Assembly: GCA_964351985.1 (NCBI GenBank)
Contig: CAYGPR010000013.1
Span: forward strand, 20,787-84,786
Direction: 5' to 3'
Length of the DNA stretch: 64,000 nt
Source: Meishania sp964351985
GTDB taxonomy: Bacteria; Bacteroidota; Bacteroidia; Flavobacteriales; Flavobacteriaceae
How positions within the stretch are numbered: the stretch's first letter is position 1; each line of letters starts with the position of its first letter. The notes beneath the pieces were generated by a model. It was not told the DNA's origin and did no database searches. It saw nothing but the letters and a program-made list of their open reading frames with translations. The translations under genes were made by a program, and so were the position numbers. Below are positions 54,971 to 63,341 of the stretch, piece by piece.

Positions 54971-55035
54971 TAAAGGGGTATTATTCCGTTCAACGAATAA
55001 TTCAAATATTTTTTAGAAATTGTGGTTATAGCCTT

Positions 55036-55770
55036 ATGAACCTGAACCGGAAGCATTTATCGTTCTTGATTACCATCTTTTCCTTGGCGATTATGGTATT
55101 GGCTTTGTACAATATCCATTTGGGCCATGGGGAAGAACAAGACGAATACGTCGTTGAAATGATGCTTGAGGAAGAGGACCTCGAAGAATTGGATAAAGAG
55201 GTAGAAAAACTTCGTGAAGAACTCGAAAAAGCGGACCCTATAAAAAGTCACATGGCCTTCAACGAAACGGCAAAACCAAGTTACGGTAATCCTGAACCTT
55301 TGAAAACTTTGGACGAAATATTGGAAGAAAAGGCCGCCGAAAGCGAAGAAGGCGACCCAGATGAACTTCTTGCCGATTCGGAATACGCCGCCCGGGTAAA
55401 AGAACTGGCAAAAAAACGGGAAGAAAAGAAACAGATGTTAGGCGAAAAGGAGGCTCAAAAAGAGGAGTTCACCAATAATTTGGCAAAACGACGAACTTCC
55501 GTCTCTTACTCTCTAGTGAACCGCAATAATTATAGATTACCACCGCCGATCTATACCTGTATCGAAGGTGGCAAAGTGGTCATAAACATTACGGTCGATG
55601 CCAATGGCAATGTCATTGCCGCGGATTTTAATTCTAAAAGTTCGGGGACCTCAAACGGTTGTTTAGTGGATAACGCCATTACCTATGCACTGAAGGCAAA
55701 ATTCAGTTCTGCGGACAAAGCTTCCCAAAAAGGAACCATCACCTATTTATTTCAACAAAAGGCCCGTTAA
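55036..55770 (+). CDS. TonB-like energy-transducer protein
   Basis: 244 aa. One N-terminal helix (about 10-28), a highly charged Glu/Lys-rich coil (about 35-160) instead of the usual Pro-rich spacer, and a C-terminal domain with GGKVVINITVDANGNV, typical of TonB-type domains. It probably spans the periplasm and contacts an outer-membrane receptor. No ExbBD or receptor gene is adjacent. The 3' end overlaps the convergent gene by 24 bp. Confidence 0.72.
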   Translation: MNLNRKHLSFLITIFSLAIMVLALYNIHLGHGEEQDEYVVEMMLEEEDLEELDKEVEKLREELEKADPIKSHMAFNETAKPSYGNPEPLKTLDEILEEKAAESEEGDPDELLADSEYAARVKELAKKREEKKQMLGEKEAQKEEFTNNLAKRRTSVSYSLVNRNNYRLPPPIYTCIEGGKVVINITVDANGNVIAADFNSKSSGTSNGCLVDNAITYALKAKFSSADKASQKGTITYLFQQKAR

Positions 55771-56379
55771 ATCATCCAGCACGCTTTGCCCTTTATCCTT
55801 ATTGTACCAGACCTGAAGATCTTGTTTGAATTCTGCGGTCAAAGCTCCATGTTCGGCCTTGAAGTCTTCGACCAATTTCGTAGCCTTCTTTGAGCGTGGG
55901 CCCCAATCTCCTATAACCTCTTCGCTTGAATCATCGATTGCGATCAATTTCGGAATGGACATGGCGCCCTTAGTTAAAAACCGATTCATTAAAGCAATGT
56001 TATCGTCGCGAAGAATAATTTTCAACGTAATGTTCGGATTCAGTTCCGCTATTTTATGCATGACCGGTAATGAAGGAGAGGCATCGCCGCACCAACTTTC
56101 GGTCAGTACCAACCAGGTAGTTTTCTGGTCAAATTTGGCAATTTTATCCAAAGCCTCAGGACTGAATTTCAACGTCTTGTCCCAACGCTTCATTCGCTTA
56201 TCGTTCAATTGGGTATAGTTCGTAAGGGCTTCCGTTTGTTCTGGCCCGGTAGATTTACCTTCTTGGGCCAATTGAGCTACTAATTCTCGGTACTCATTGT
56301 ACGAAATTGCATTTGGCAAGCTCTCTTTGATGAGTCCTTGTGTCGTTCTTTCCGTAATTTCAGAATTCAATGTTTGCAT
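55747..56379 (-). CDS. Thioredoxin-family protein
   Basis: 210 aa from ATG 56377-56379 (MQTLNSEITERTT); the frame continues to 56412 through a stem-loop. Motif TESWCGDASPSLPVM has a single active-site Cys in WCGDA, so a classical CxxC pair is missing. cis-Pro in SIPKLIAID. Such proteins are common in Flavobacteria; partner unknown. Confidence 0.85.
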   Translation of the reverse strand: MQTLNSEITERTTQGLIKESLPNAISYNEYRELVAQLAQEGKSTGPEQTEALTNYTQLNDKRMKRWDKTLKFSPEALDKIAKFDQKTTWLVLTESWCGDASPSLPVMHKIAELNPNITLKIILRDDNIALMNRFLTKGAMSIPKLIAIDDSSEEVIGDWGPRSKKATKLVEDFKAEHGALTAEFKQDLQVWYNKDKGQSVLDDLTGLLLK

Positions 56380-56411
56380 CTTTATTTTATTTGGGATAAA
56401 ATTAAAACTCA

Positions 56412-56435
56412 TTATCTCGGCAAAAGCTGAGATAA
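56412..56435. terminator. Stem-loop after TolC-operon end
   Basis: TTATCTCGGC-AAAA-GCTGAGATAA, a 10-bp stem with one G-T pair, 31 bp past the stop of the TolC gene on the minus strand and upstream of the thioredoxin-like gene. The sequence after it is T-rich but not a clean T-run. Confidence 0.5.
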
Positions 56436-56465
56436 GTCATATTGGTAGGAATAGGCACAAAAACC

Positions 56466-57869
56466 TTACAAGTTCTCAGGATTGACGGCCAGACTATTGA
56501 ACAGCTTTGCCTTGGTGGCAAAGAACTTGTTCTGCACTTGGTTCTGCTTCAATTCGGCATCGATAAGTTTACTTTCACGGGAGTTGATCAAAAACAATGA
56601 ACTCTCGCCAAAACTAAATTTTCGCTCCTCTGCGGCCACCAAAGTGATATAATTGTTCACAATTTCATCGATCAGTATGTTCTGTGTCTCGAATGATTCC
56701 AGTTCTCTGTAAATAGCTATAATCTTGTTTTTGAGCTGAATCTCGGCGTTATCCAATTCGTACTCGGCGTCTTGCAATTTGATTTTTGCCAATTTCAAAT
56801 CTCCCCTTTCCTTTCGCAAGAACAAGGGCAATCGAAACGTTAGTCCGCCTTTGTATTCCTGAGTCTCAAAAGAGTTAAGAAACTCCGGTGTTTCAGTCAA
56901 GAAATTGTATTCCAAATCGATTTTTGGCAATAATTTGTTCGCTTTAAGGTTTTTGTCGACTGCGAGTCCATCTATTTTGTAGCCCAATGATTTCAATTTC
57001 GGATGATTCTCGATGGTAAAGCTATCCAAGGGTTTTCCCATGATTTCCAAAGTGGTATCGACCTCATCTTCCAAATCGATTTCAGGTACTACGTTCGGTT
57101 GTAATTCTACCGGCACATTATCGTTCAACCACAGAAAATTGGACAGTTCCAACGATTTGTTCATCAGACGCACTTTCGCCTGCTCAAGATTCAAAGCACG
57201 ATCTTGTACCGCGATTTTGGCTTCGACGGTATCGATAGCAGCGACCTCCCCGGCAGCGGCACTCGTTTTTACTCCTTCAAAACGCACTTGCGCATTGGTC
57301 AAGAAATTATTGAAAATCTGACTATCCTGATAGGCCTGCAACCAATCGAAATAAGCCAAAGCCGCTTCGAAAAGTATCTGGTTGACAAACAGGTCTCGGT
57401 CGGCCTTAGTCTGCTCTCTAAATAACTTGGCCTGTTTCAGGGTTGCCATACGTTCGTTGATCCAAAAACCCTGCCCTACGGACATAGAGACACCCGCACT
57501 ATATAAGCCATCGGTAGGTACACTTTCCGCGGGGTTCAAGAAATCGCCATCGTTCTGCTCGAAATTTCCTTTGAGTTCGATACCGTACCACGTCGGTATT
57601 TTGAACGTAGCGTTCAGGCGGTCATAATATTCCGACCCCTTAAACTCCTTTCGGTCATAATCGACCTCGACTTTGGGGTCAAAACCACCGCGGGAGCGCA
57701 TCAGATTCGCCTGGCCCAGATCGATATTCAATTCTGCCTGTTTTGCGATTGGGTGATATTTTTTTACGAAACCGAGATACTCTTTAAAATTCAGCACCAG
57801 CGAATCTGGTACCTGACCTGTCATTGAAAGAGTAACCAACATGAATACATATGTAACGTACTTGTGCAT
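56466..57869 (-). CDS. TolC-family outer-membrane protein (exporter operon)
   Basis: 467 aa with a signal peptide (about 1-19) and TolC helical repeats; more diverged than the TolC at 21207. Last gene of the TetR-ABC-HlyD-TolC operon, starting 1 nt before the adaptor's stop codon region ends. It should complete a type-I-like export channel. Confidence 0.9.
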   Translation of the reverse strand: MHKYVTYVFMLVTLSMTGQVPDSLVLNFKEYLGFVKKYHPIAKQAELNIDLGQANLMRSRGGFDPKVEVDYDRKEFKGSEYYDRLNATFKIPTWYGIELKGNFEQNDGDFLNPAESVPTDGLYSAGVSMSVGQGFWINERMATLKQAKLFREQTKADRDLFVNQILFEAALAYFDWLQAYQDSQIFNNFLTNAQVRFEGVKTSAAAGEVAAIDTVEAKIAVQDRALNLEQAKVRLMNKSLELSNFLWLNDNVPVELQPNVVPEIDLEDEVDTTLEIMGKPLDSFTIENHPKLKSLGYKIDGLAVDKNLKANKLLPKIDLEYNFLTETPEFLNSFETQEYKGGLTFRLPLFLRKERGDLKLAKIKLQDAEYELDNAEIQLKNKIIAIYRELESFETQNILIDEIVNNYITLVAAEERKFSFGESSLFLINSRESKLIDAELKQNQVQNKFFATKAKLFNSLAVNPENL

Positions 57870-57870
57870 A

Positions 57871-59223
57871 TTACTTTTTTACAGGTTTTGCTTGTGCGCC
57901 CTCAGGCTGGTAATAGTTTGGTGGGAAACCATTCAATTGTCGCCATAGTTCATACCAAATCGGCACATCTTCCAAAAGCGCTATGGTATTCGCACCAGAA
58001 CCTACACGAAGGTCTTTGGGCCATTCATGGTCGTCGGGATCCGGTGCCAATAGTATCCTATACTTGCCGTTGTCGCTAATGAAAGTCTCTATGGCCACAA
58101 CTTTTCCTCCGTATGTACCATACGAAACATTGGGCCATCCGCTGAAAACTATAACAGGCCATCCGTCAAACTGGATACGAACGTCCTCGCCCAAATGGAT
58201 CAACGGTAGATCTAATGGCTCTACAAAGGTCTCAACAGCCATGTCATAATCCGCCGGCATAATACCTACTAAACGATCGCCCTCTTTGAAGGTTTCACCA
58301 ATGCCCCCTTGTATGGCTCTATTTATATAACCGCTCTGAGGCGCGCGTATATAATACATATCATTGCGCATCTCGTAATTGGTAAACTCGTTTTCAAGTT
58401 TGGTCACTTGTGCTTCTGAATCAAACTGGCTCGATTGTGCAGTGTACATGTCGCTCTGCGCTTTAGAAATCTTATCGGTATATTCTGCTTGCACACGGTT
58501 GATTTCCATTTCGGCATTTAGCACTTCGTTCTTGGCGGCCAGAAGTTTATTTTCTTGGGAAATCAATTTTGCCTGTGTTTCTTGTAATTTCAAGCGTTTT
58601 TCTTCAACGTCGGTTACTGCTTTCAGCCCTTCTAGCTCCAATTGCGTGGTACGGTTGAACTGCCGTTCGGCAATGGTAATATTGGTTTTCGCGGCTTCTA
58701 AATCAATACTATCACTCTGCACTTTTAGACGTGATTGCATCAACTTGTTCTTTGCCTGCTCTAGCTTCAGTCTGCGTTCGTTGGCCAGAGCGCCGATTTG
58801 ATTGTTCAACGCCTTAACCTTACCTTGATACGATTCTACAGACATCTCTTTCGCCTTGATTTGCTGTCCGGTACGTTCAACCAATCGCGGATCAAAATAC
58901 TCGTTCTTGATTTCCGAAATAAAGAGAATGGTATCACCCTTTTCTACATAATCGCCTTCGCGTACGTACCACTTTTCAATACGGCCCGGGATGGGCGATT
59001 GTATGGTCTGCGGTCGCTGATCCGGTGTTAAGGTGGTCAAAAAGCCTTCGCCTCGAATGTTCTGTGTCCATGGGAGGAAAAGAAAGATGAACCCAAAAAT
59101 CGCCGACCCTAGTAAGAACCTGTTAAAGTGCTTGTAATGCCTTTGGTGAAATACCTTGTCGGTCGATTTGAATCCGGTCAGGTGTACGGTCTTATTTAAC
59201 GGATTGTTAGAAATGTTCAGCAT
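57871..59223 (-). CDS. HlyD-family secretion adaptor
   Basis: 450 aa. One N-terminal helix (about 35-52), first lipoyl half (SPIPGRIEKWYVREGDYVEKGD), a long coiled coil (about 125-275), second half (RAPQSGYINRAIQGGIGETF) and a C-terminal extension ending in KPVKK. Six nt after the ABC gene. HlyD-type adaptors pair with fused ABC exporters and TolC, as arranged here. Confidence 0.9.
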   Translation of the reverse strand: MLNISNNPLNKTVHLTGFKSTDKVFHQRHYKHFNRFLLGSAIFGFIFLFLPWTQNIRGEGFLTTLTPDQRPQTIQSPIPGRIEKWYVREGDYVEKGDTILFISEIKNEYFDPRLVERTGQQIKAKEMSVESYQGKVKALNNQIGALANERRLKLEQAKNKLMQSRLKVQSDSIDLEAAKTNITIAERQFNRTTQLELEGLKAVTDVEEKRLKLQETQAKLISQENKLLAAKNEVLNAEMEINRVQAEYTDKISKAQSDMYTAQSSQFDSEAQVTKLENEFTNYEMRNDMYYIRAPQSGYINRAIQGGIGETFKEGDRLVGIMPADYDMAVETFVEPLDLPLIHLGEDVRIQFDGWPVIVFSGWPNVSYGTYGGKVVAIETFISDNGKYRILLAPDPDDHEWPKDLRVGSGANTIALLEDVPIWYELWRQLNGFPPNYYQPEGAQAKPVKK

Positions 59224-59229
59224 AACCTC

Positions 59230-60894
59230 TTAATTTATCGAAACAATTTTACCGTCTTCCATGGTGATGATCCTGCCGCAACGGCCTATCCACTTCGGGT
59301 CTTGGCTTACGACGACCAAGGCCCACGGTTGACTCTCTTCGGTCAAGAAGCCCATGATACGCAACGCCTCTATTTCATCGAACTGGTTCAATGGGTCTTT
59401 AAGTATCAACAATTTTGGTCTGCGTACGATACTCCGAGCCAACACGATTTTCTTGGATATTGTATACGGAATTTGTTTTCCTTCGGGATAGATGATGGTA
59501 TTCAATCCTTTGGACTGTTCCTTTACAAATTGTAACAGTCCTACGCCTTCCAGCGCCCAGTACAGATCTTTTTGCGAAATCGAGGTATCGCCGAAAGTGA
59601 TATTCTCCAAAATAGTGCCCTCAAAAGGGGTTTCCTCGGTCAGTGACTGCCCTAAAAACGACCGATAATGATTGGCGTTTATACCCCGTAGAGAAACATC
59701 ATTCGCATAAATACTGCCTTCGCTGGGTTCTATGATACCCGCAATTACCCGTAACAGCGTAGATTTACCAGACCCGTTCGCACCTACAATGAGTTGGGTG
59801 CTTTTAGGAAGGATTTTCAAAGAGATATCCTCTAAAATATTCCCCCTTCCTTTGACTTTGAACGAGACATTGTCAAGCTCTACCGTTAAGTCTCCGGCTT
59901 CTGTCAAAGGGGTTTCGCCCGCTTGATCCTCTAAATCCTTATCAACCACCTGGCCTAATTTTTCTAGGGATGTCAACAGGTCGTAAAATGTTTCCAGTCC
60001 TCGTATCAATTTCTCGACCGAACTGATGACCAAAAGGATGATGATTTCGGCGGCCACGAATTGACCTATGTTCATTTCTTGGTTCAAGACCAGCAATCCA
60101 CCGATCAATAACAATCCAGCTGTAACCAAAACTTTGAAGCCAATCATTTGAATGAACTGAATGACCAGAATACGAAAATGGCTTTCACGCGCTGCCAAAT
60201 AATCGGTAACCAACATATCATTCTTATTCACTGCTAGACTTGTTTTTCCTGAAAGTTTAAAACTGACAAGTGAACGGGCCACTTCCTGTATCCAGTGCGC
60301 TACCTTATACTTTTGTTTTGATTCATCCAGACTGGTGTCCATCCCTTTTTGTACGGTAAACTTGAAGACCACGTAGATTAAAAGCAACAACAAAATCCCA
60401 TAAATAATAAAGAATGGATGGTAAAAAGATAGCAGCAATAGGCCGAAAATAATCTGCAAAAGCGAAGCAGGAAAGTCCAATAAGAGTTTTGAAAGTCCTT
60501 TCTGTACATTCAGTGTATCGAAGAAACGGTTCGCCAATTCTGGGGGGTAATAGTCGCGTAGCTCACTCATCTTTATTTTAGGAAAACGATACGTAAACTC
60601 AAACGAAGCTCGCGTAAATATCTTTTGCTGAAGATTTTCGATAATGCGTATCTGCATCAACTGTAAGATGCCACCAAAAGCTACCCCACCGGTGACCAAT
60701 ACCACCAGAATAATCCACGAGGTACTAATCTGCGCACCTTGTATTAGGTTGATAATTGCCTGTATGCCCAGAGGCAGTGAAAGATTGACGAGCCCAGCGA
60801 ATATCGCATAGTAAAATGTCTGTAGAACATCCCTTTTATCGAGTTTCAACAGACCTATTAACCGCTGCCATGCGGTCAAAACATTTTTAGCCAT
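59230..60894 (-). CDS. ABC exporter, membrane plus nucleotide-binding domain, degenerate ATPase motifs
   Basis: 554 aa half-transporter: membrane domain (about 20-300, six helices) fused to a nucleotide-binding domain (about 335-554). Walker A GANGSGKST (371-379) and Q-loop Q416 are intact. The signature reads YTISKK (477-482) instead of LSGGQ; Walker B reads LLILKD (495-500), with Lys for Asp and Asp for the catalytic Glu; the H-loop is VVVSQD, Gln531 for His. ATP hydrolysis is therefore doubtful. No C39 peptidase domain. First structural gene after tetR (8-nt overlap). Confidence 0.88.
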   Translation of the reverse strand: MAKNVLTAWQRLIGLLKLDKRDVLQTFYYAIFAGLVNLSLPLGIQAIINLIQGAQISTSWIILVVLVTGGVAFGGILQLMQIRIIENLQQKIFTRASFEFTYRFPKIKMSELRDYYPPELANRFFDTLNVQKGLSKLLLDFPASLLQIIFGLLLLSFYHPFFIIYGILLLLLIYVVFKFTVQKGMDTSLDESKQKYKVAHWIQEVARSLVSFKLSGKTSLAVNKNDMLVTDYLAARESHFRILVIQFIQMIGFKVLVTAGLLLIGGLLVLNQEMNIGQFVAAEIIILLVISSVEKLIRGLETFYDLLTSLEKLGQVVDKDLEDQAGETPLTEAGDLTVELDNVSFKVKGRGNILEDISLKILPKSTQLIVGANGSGKSTLLRVIAGIIEPSEGSIYANDVSLRGINANHYRSFLGQSLTEETPFEGTILENITFGDTSISQKDLYWALEGVGLLQFVKEQSKGLNTIIYPEGKQIPYTISKKIVLARSIVRRPKLLILKDPLNQFDEIEALRIMGFLTEESQPWALVVVSQDPKWIGRCGRIITMEDGKIVSIN

Positions 60895-61573
60895 TCGGTT
60901 TGCTATTTAGTGAGTTGAAGACTAACTGTGTAAAATATTTTGTTGGATCCCCGTTCTCACGGCAATCGGTCAACGAGGTAAAATGGTCTTTGAGAAAATG
61001 CTGATGTAAGGATCCTTCAAGAACTGTACTTGCCAGACTCGATGGATATCCGTATTCAGTATTTACGGCCTTGATCATCGCGCTTAAACGGTTTACCAAT
61101 CTCTTATAAATTACAAAATAGCCCTCTTTGTTCTCGGCATCGACCTCTTTGGTAAGGTATGATTTGGAGTATTCATTAATGACTATTTTATTCAAAAGTA
61201 CTTCATTGATATGTGAAAAGGAAGAATCTTCCTCGGTTGGTTTTGTTACAATCTCAATTGCCTTTTTGAGTTTCTCGATTGGATTGGCCATGCTATTGGT
61301 CGAAAACACCAGCTGATATTCAAGCCAGCCCCAATACCAAGAGGTAAGGTATAACAACAATTTGTGCTTGTTCTCAAAATAGCGATAGATTGAACTCTCG
61401 TTGCTTCCTATCTTAATACCCAACTTCTTAAAAGTGAAACTTTCAAAACCCATAGTATTGACCATCAAGATACTCTCTTCGATAATACGTTTTCCCAAAT
61501 CAGAGGACTCGGGATCTTTTACATAAATCTTTTCGTTGATTCCTATTTTGACCGATTGTAACAACTGCTCCAT
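60887..61573 (-). CDS. TetR-family repressor of the exporter operon
   Basis: 228 aa. N-terminal helix-turn-helix (about 25-72: RIIEESILMVNTMGFESFTFKKLGIKIGSNESSIYRYFENK) and a variable ligand domain. First gene of the operon; its promoter overlaps the palindrome at 61615-61633, so autorepression is likely. Ligand unknown, perhaps the exported compound. Confidence 0.88.
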   Translation of the reverse strand: MEQLLQSVKIGINEKIYVKDPESSDLGKRIIEESILMVNTMGFESFTFKKLGIKIGSNESSIYRYFENKHKLLLYLTSWYWGWLEYQLVFSTNSMANPIEKLKKAIEIVTKPTEEDSSFSHINEVLLNKIVINEYSKSYLTKEVDAENKEGYFVIYKRLVNRLSAMIKAVNTEYGYPSSLASTVLEGSLHQHFLKDHFTSLTDCRENGDPTKYFTQLVFNSLNSKPNG

Positions 61574-61590
61574 GCTATTGCGCTTTTAAT

Positions 61591-61633
61591 TATATTTGCA
61601 AATATAATAGTAATACTATCATACAATGATAGT
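61591..61633 (-). promoter_or_regulatory. Promoter and TetR operator of the exporter operon
   Basis: The -7 box TATATTTG (61606-61599, part of the palindrome TATATTTGCAAATATA at 61591-61606) lies about 26 nt before the tetR ATG. A perfect dyad ACTATCAT-ACA-ATGATAGT (61615-61633) covers the spacer and the -33 area (ATTG at 61628-61625, 17 nt upstream of the -7 box). A further GATAGT occurs at 61652-61657. Confidence 0.65.
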
Positions 61634-61730
61634 TTAACTAATATTTAACGATAGTAACTCTAATGGTATTGTTCAATATTATTATATTTACATTATGATC
61701 TTCGAATATTGAAGATTTGATAATAATGGC

Positions 61731-62156
61731 ATGAAAAACATATTACTATTTATAGTATTCGCAAGTATCTGTTTTCCAATGGATGCACAGGAATTGTTCC
61801 GTTTGCAGTTGAACGATTATCAATATGTAGAAAATAATGATGGTACTATAAATAGTCAATTAAAGTTTCCGAACGGGAAAGCGACCGTAATTATGGGTGG
61901 GTTGAATGATTGGGACGGTATGAACAATTACTTTAACCTTTTTGGTAGCAAGCTTATCGTGGATAGTTCGGATATGGGTTCCGACGGAATCCAAAACGTA
62001 GTATTGCGCAGGGAAGATGGTCGTGATTTTTTTGATCTTTTCCCAACGGTAAGGGCTAAGCTCATTCCCATAGCGCATCCAGAACATAGTATTAAAACAA
62101 TAGAAAATGTACAAGTAGAAAATAGTAAACCAATAAATAATTTATATAAACCTTAA
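61731..62156 (+). CDS. Exported protein of unknown function, paralogue A
   Basis: 141 aa with signal peptide (about 1-19, cleaved near MDAQE). The mature part shares VLRREDGRDFFDLFPTV with the next gene (VLKRKDGRNFFRFWTTV). No recognised family. It is divergent from the tetR operon across a 157-bp AT-rich gap, so the TetR palindrome might also control it (inference). Confidence 0.7.
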   Translation: MKNILLFIVFASICFPMDAQELFRLQLNDYQYVENNDGTINSQLKFPNGKATVIMGGLNDWDGMNNYFNLFGSKLIVDSSDMGSDGIQNVVLRREDGRDFFDLFPTVRAKLIPIAHPEHSIKTIENVQVENSKPINNLYKP

Positions 62157-62167
62157 ATTTTACAGTA

Positions 62168-62524
62168 ATGAAAAAAGCAGTAATATTCATCGTAAGTATT
62201 TTTATGACAGCAACCTTAATGTCTCAAGAAAGTGTCGATTTCGTTCAAACAGGCACGGTCTTAACACTCGGCCCGGTATCTGCGTCAGGATATGAGCATA
62301 TCGATTTTCCCCGAAAGAATATCATTATCAAAAGAGGGGCGATCGCCGATTTCAATAATCTTGAAGGCCAAAAGGTTATCGTTGAAGAAGTTCAAACCGA
62401 AAACGGAACGACCGAAGTCGTACTCAAAAGAAAAGATGGACGCAACTTTTTCCGGTTCTGGACTACAGTGACCACGGATATTGAAAATGCGTTGGCCAAA
62501 GGAGAATTGAAAATGACCAGCTAA
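62168..62524 (+). CDS. Exported protein of unknown function, paralogue B
   Basis: 118 aa, signal peptide (about 1-19, cleaved near LMSQE), then a beta-rich body with GYEHIDFPRKNIIIKRG. It begins 11 nt after paralogue A, so both are one transcript, ended by the terminator at 62580-62644. Function unknown. Confidence 0.72.
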   Translation: MKKAVIFIVSIFMTATLMSQESVDFVQTGTVLTLGPVSASGYEHIDFPRKNIIIKRGAIADFNNLEGQKVIVEEVQTENGTTEVVLKRKDGRNFFRFWTTVTTDIENALAKGELKMTS

Positions 62525-62579
62525 CAAGGGGAGACTCTTCTGCTGGCAATGAATAATGATTAGTGTTTATTTTGTTCTC

Positions 62580-62644
62580 AAAACACCGGTCCGCCTGTAT
62601 TGAATTCGCTAGGAGTATAGGAGCCCCGAGACCGGTGTTTTTTT
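62580..62644 (+). terminator. Terminator with long loop
   Basis: AAAACACCGGTC (62580-62591) pairs perfectly with GACCGGTGTTTT (62630-62641) around 38 nt, followed by T to 62644. Strong stem, unusually long loop. Confidence 0.8.
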
Positions 62645-62664
62645 AAAACGATATTACCACAACA

Positions 62665-62979
62665 ATGATTTTATCACAAAGCAACACCATGACCCAAGAT
62701 ATCGAGGCAGCTCGAAATGAGGGTTTTCTGATAGAGTTTTATTTTAGGGATGGTAGGATACATTGTAGAAACTCCTCAAAAAAATATGACCATAACGAGT
62801 GTTTCTTGGTCGAATATTGCCGGCATGAGGGTATGAACGATCCTGGAGATGGATCCATTTTATTCTTGATCGAGTGTGTCGACGGCAGCAAGGGTTATTT
62901 AACAAGTGGTTATGGTATTTATGCCGATACAGATACAGTGGATTTCATATTGTCGCTAAAACGAGCAAACCAAATTTAG
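62665..62979 (+). CDS. Small conserved Flavobacteria protein
   Basis: 104 aa; start may be the internal Met at 62689 (MTQDIEAARNEGF). The pattern GFLIEFYFRDGRIHC...FLVEYCRHEGMNDPGDGSILFLIEC...GYLTSGYGIYADTDT fits a small family that databases sometimes label phosphoribosylpyrophosphate synthetase; no PRPP-binding motif is present, so that name should not be trusted. Role unknown. Confidence 0.7.
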   Translation: MILSQSNTMTQDIEAARNEGFLIEFYFRDGRIHCRNSSKKYDHNECFLVEYCRHEGMNDPGDGSILFLIECVDGSKGYLTSGYGIYADTDTVDFILSLKRANQI

Positions 62980-63017
62980 GATTATTGGCTAAAAAAACGA
63001 CCTAAATACGAAACGCT

Positions 63018-63341
63018 ATGATACTAGTGCATATTATTACCGAAAAAAAAGAACAGGCACTAGAAATAATCGATATTCTTTTAGAAAAAAAACTCTTGTT
63101 CAATGCCATGTTCTCAAGGAAAAAAGTCTTTGAAAAAGATTCCACAACAGGCGAACTAAAAGGTAAAATACAAATTTTGGTAATCGGTAAAACCAAGTCA
63201 TTGCTCTTCAACAGAATAAATAAGTTGTTGGTTTCGATGTATGGCGATTCGGACCAAATGCCCAGTTTATATTGTCTTCCGATTGTTTATATGGATACTG
63301 ACCGTGCCGAAGAACTTTTGCGGCGAACTCTTAAAGTCTGA
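63018..63341 (+). CDS. CutA-like protein
   Basis: 107 aa without signal peptide. EQALEIIDILLEKKLLFNAMFSR resembles the first helix and following strand of CutA1-type trimeric proteins; the rest is diverged. Stops one base before the stop of the convergent LysR gene. Confidence 0.45.
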   Translation: MILVHIITEKKEQALEIIDILLEKKLLFNAMFSRKKVFEKDSTTGELKGKIQILVIGKTKSLLFNRINKLLVSMYGDSDQMPSLYCLPIVYMDTDRAEELLRRTLKV

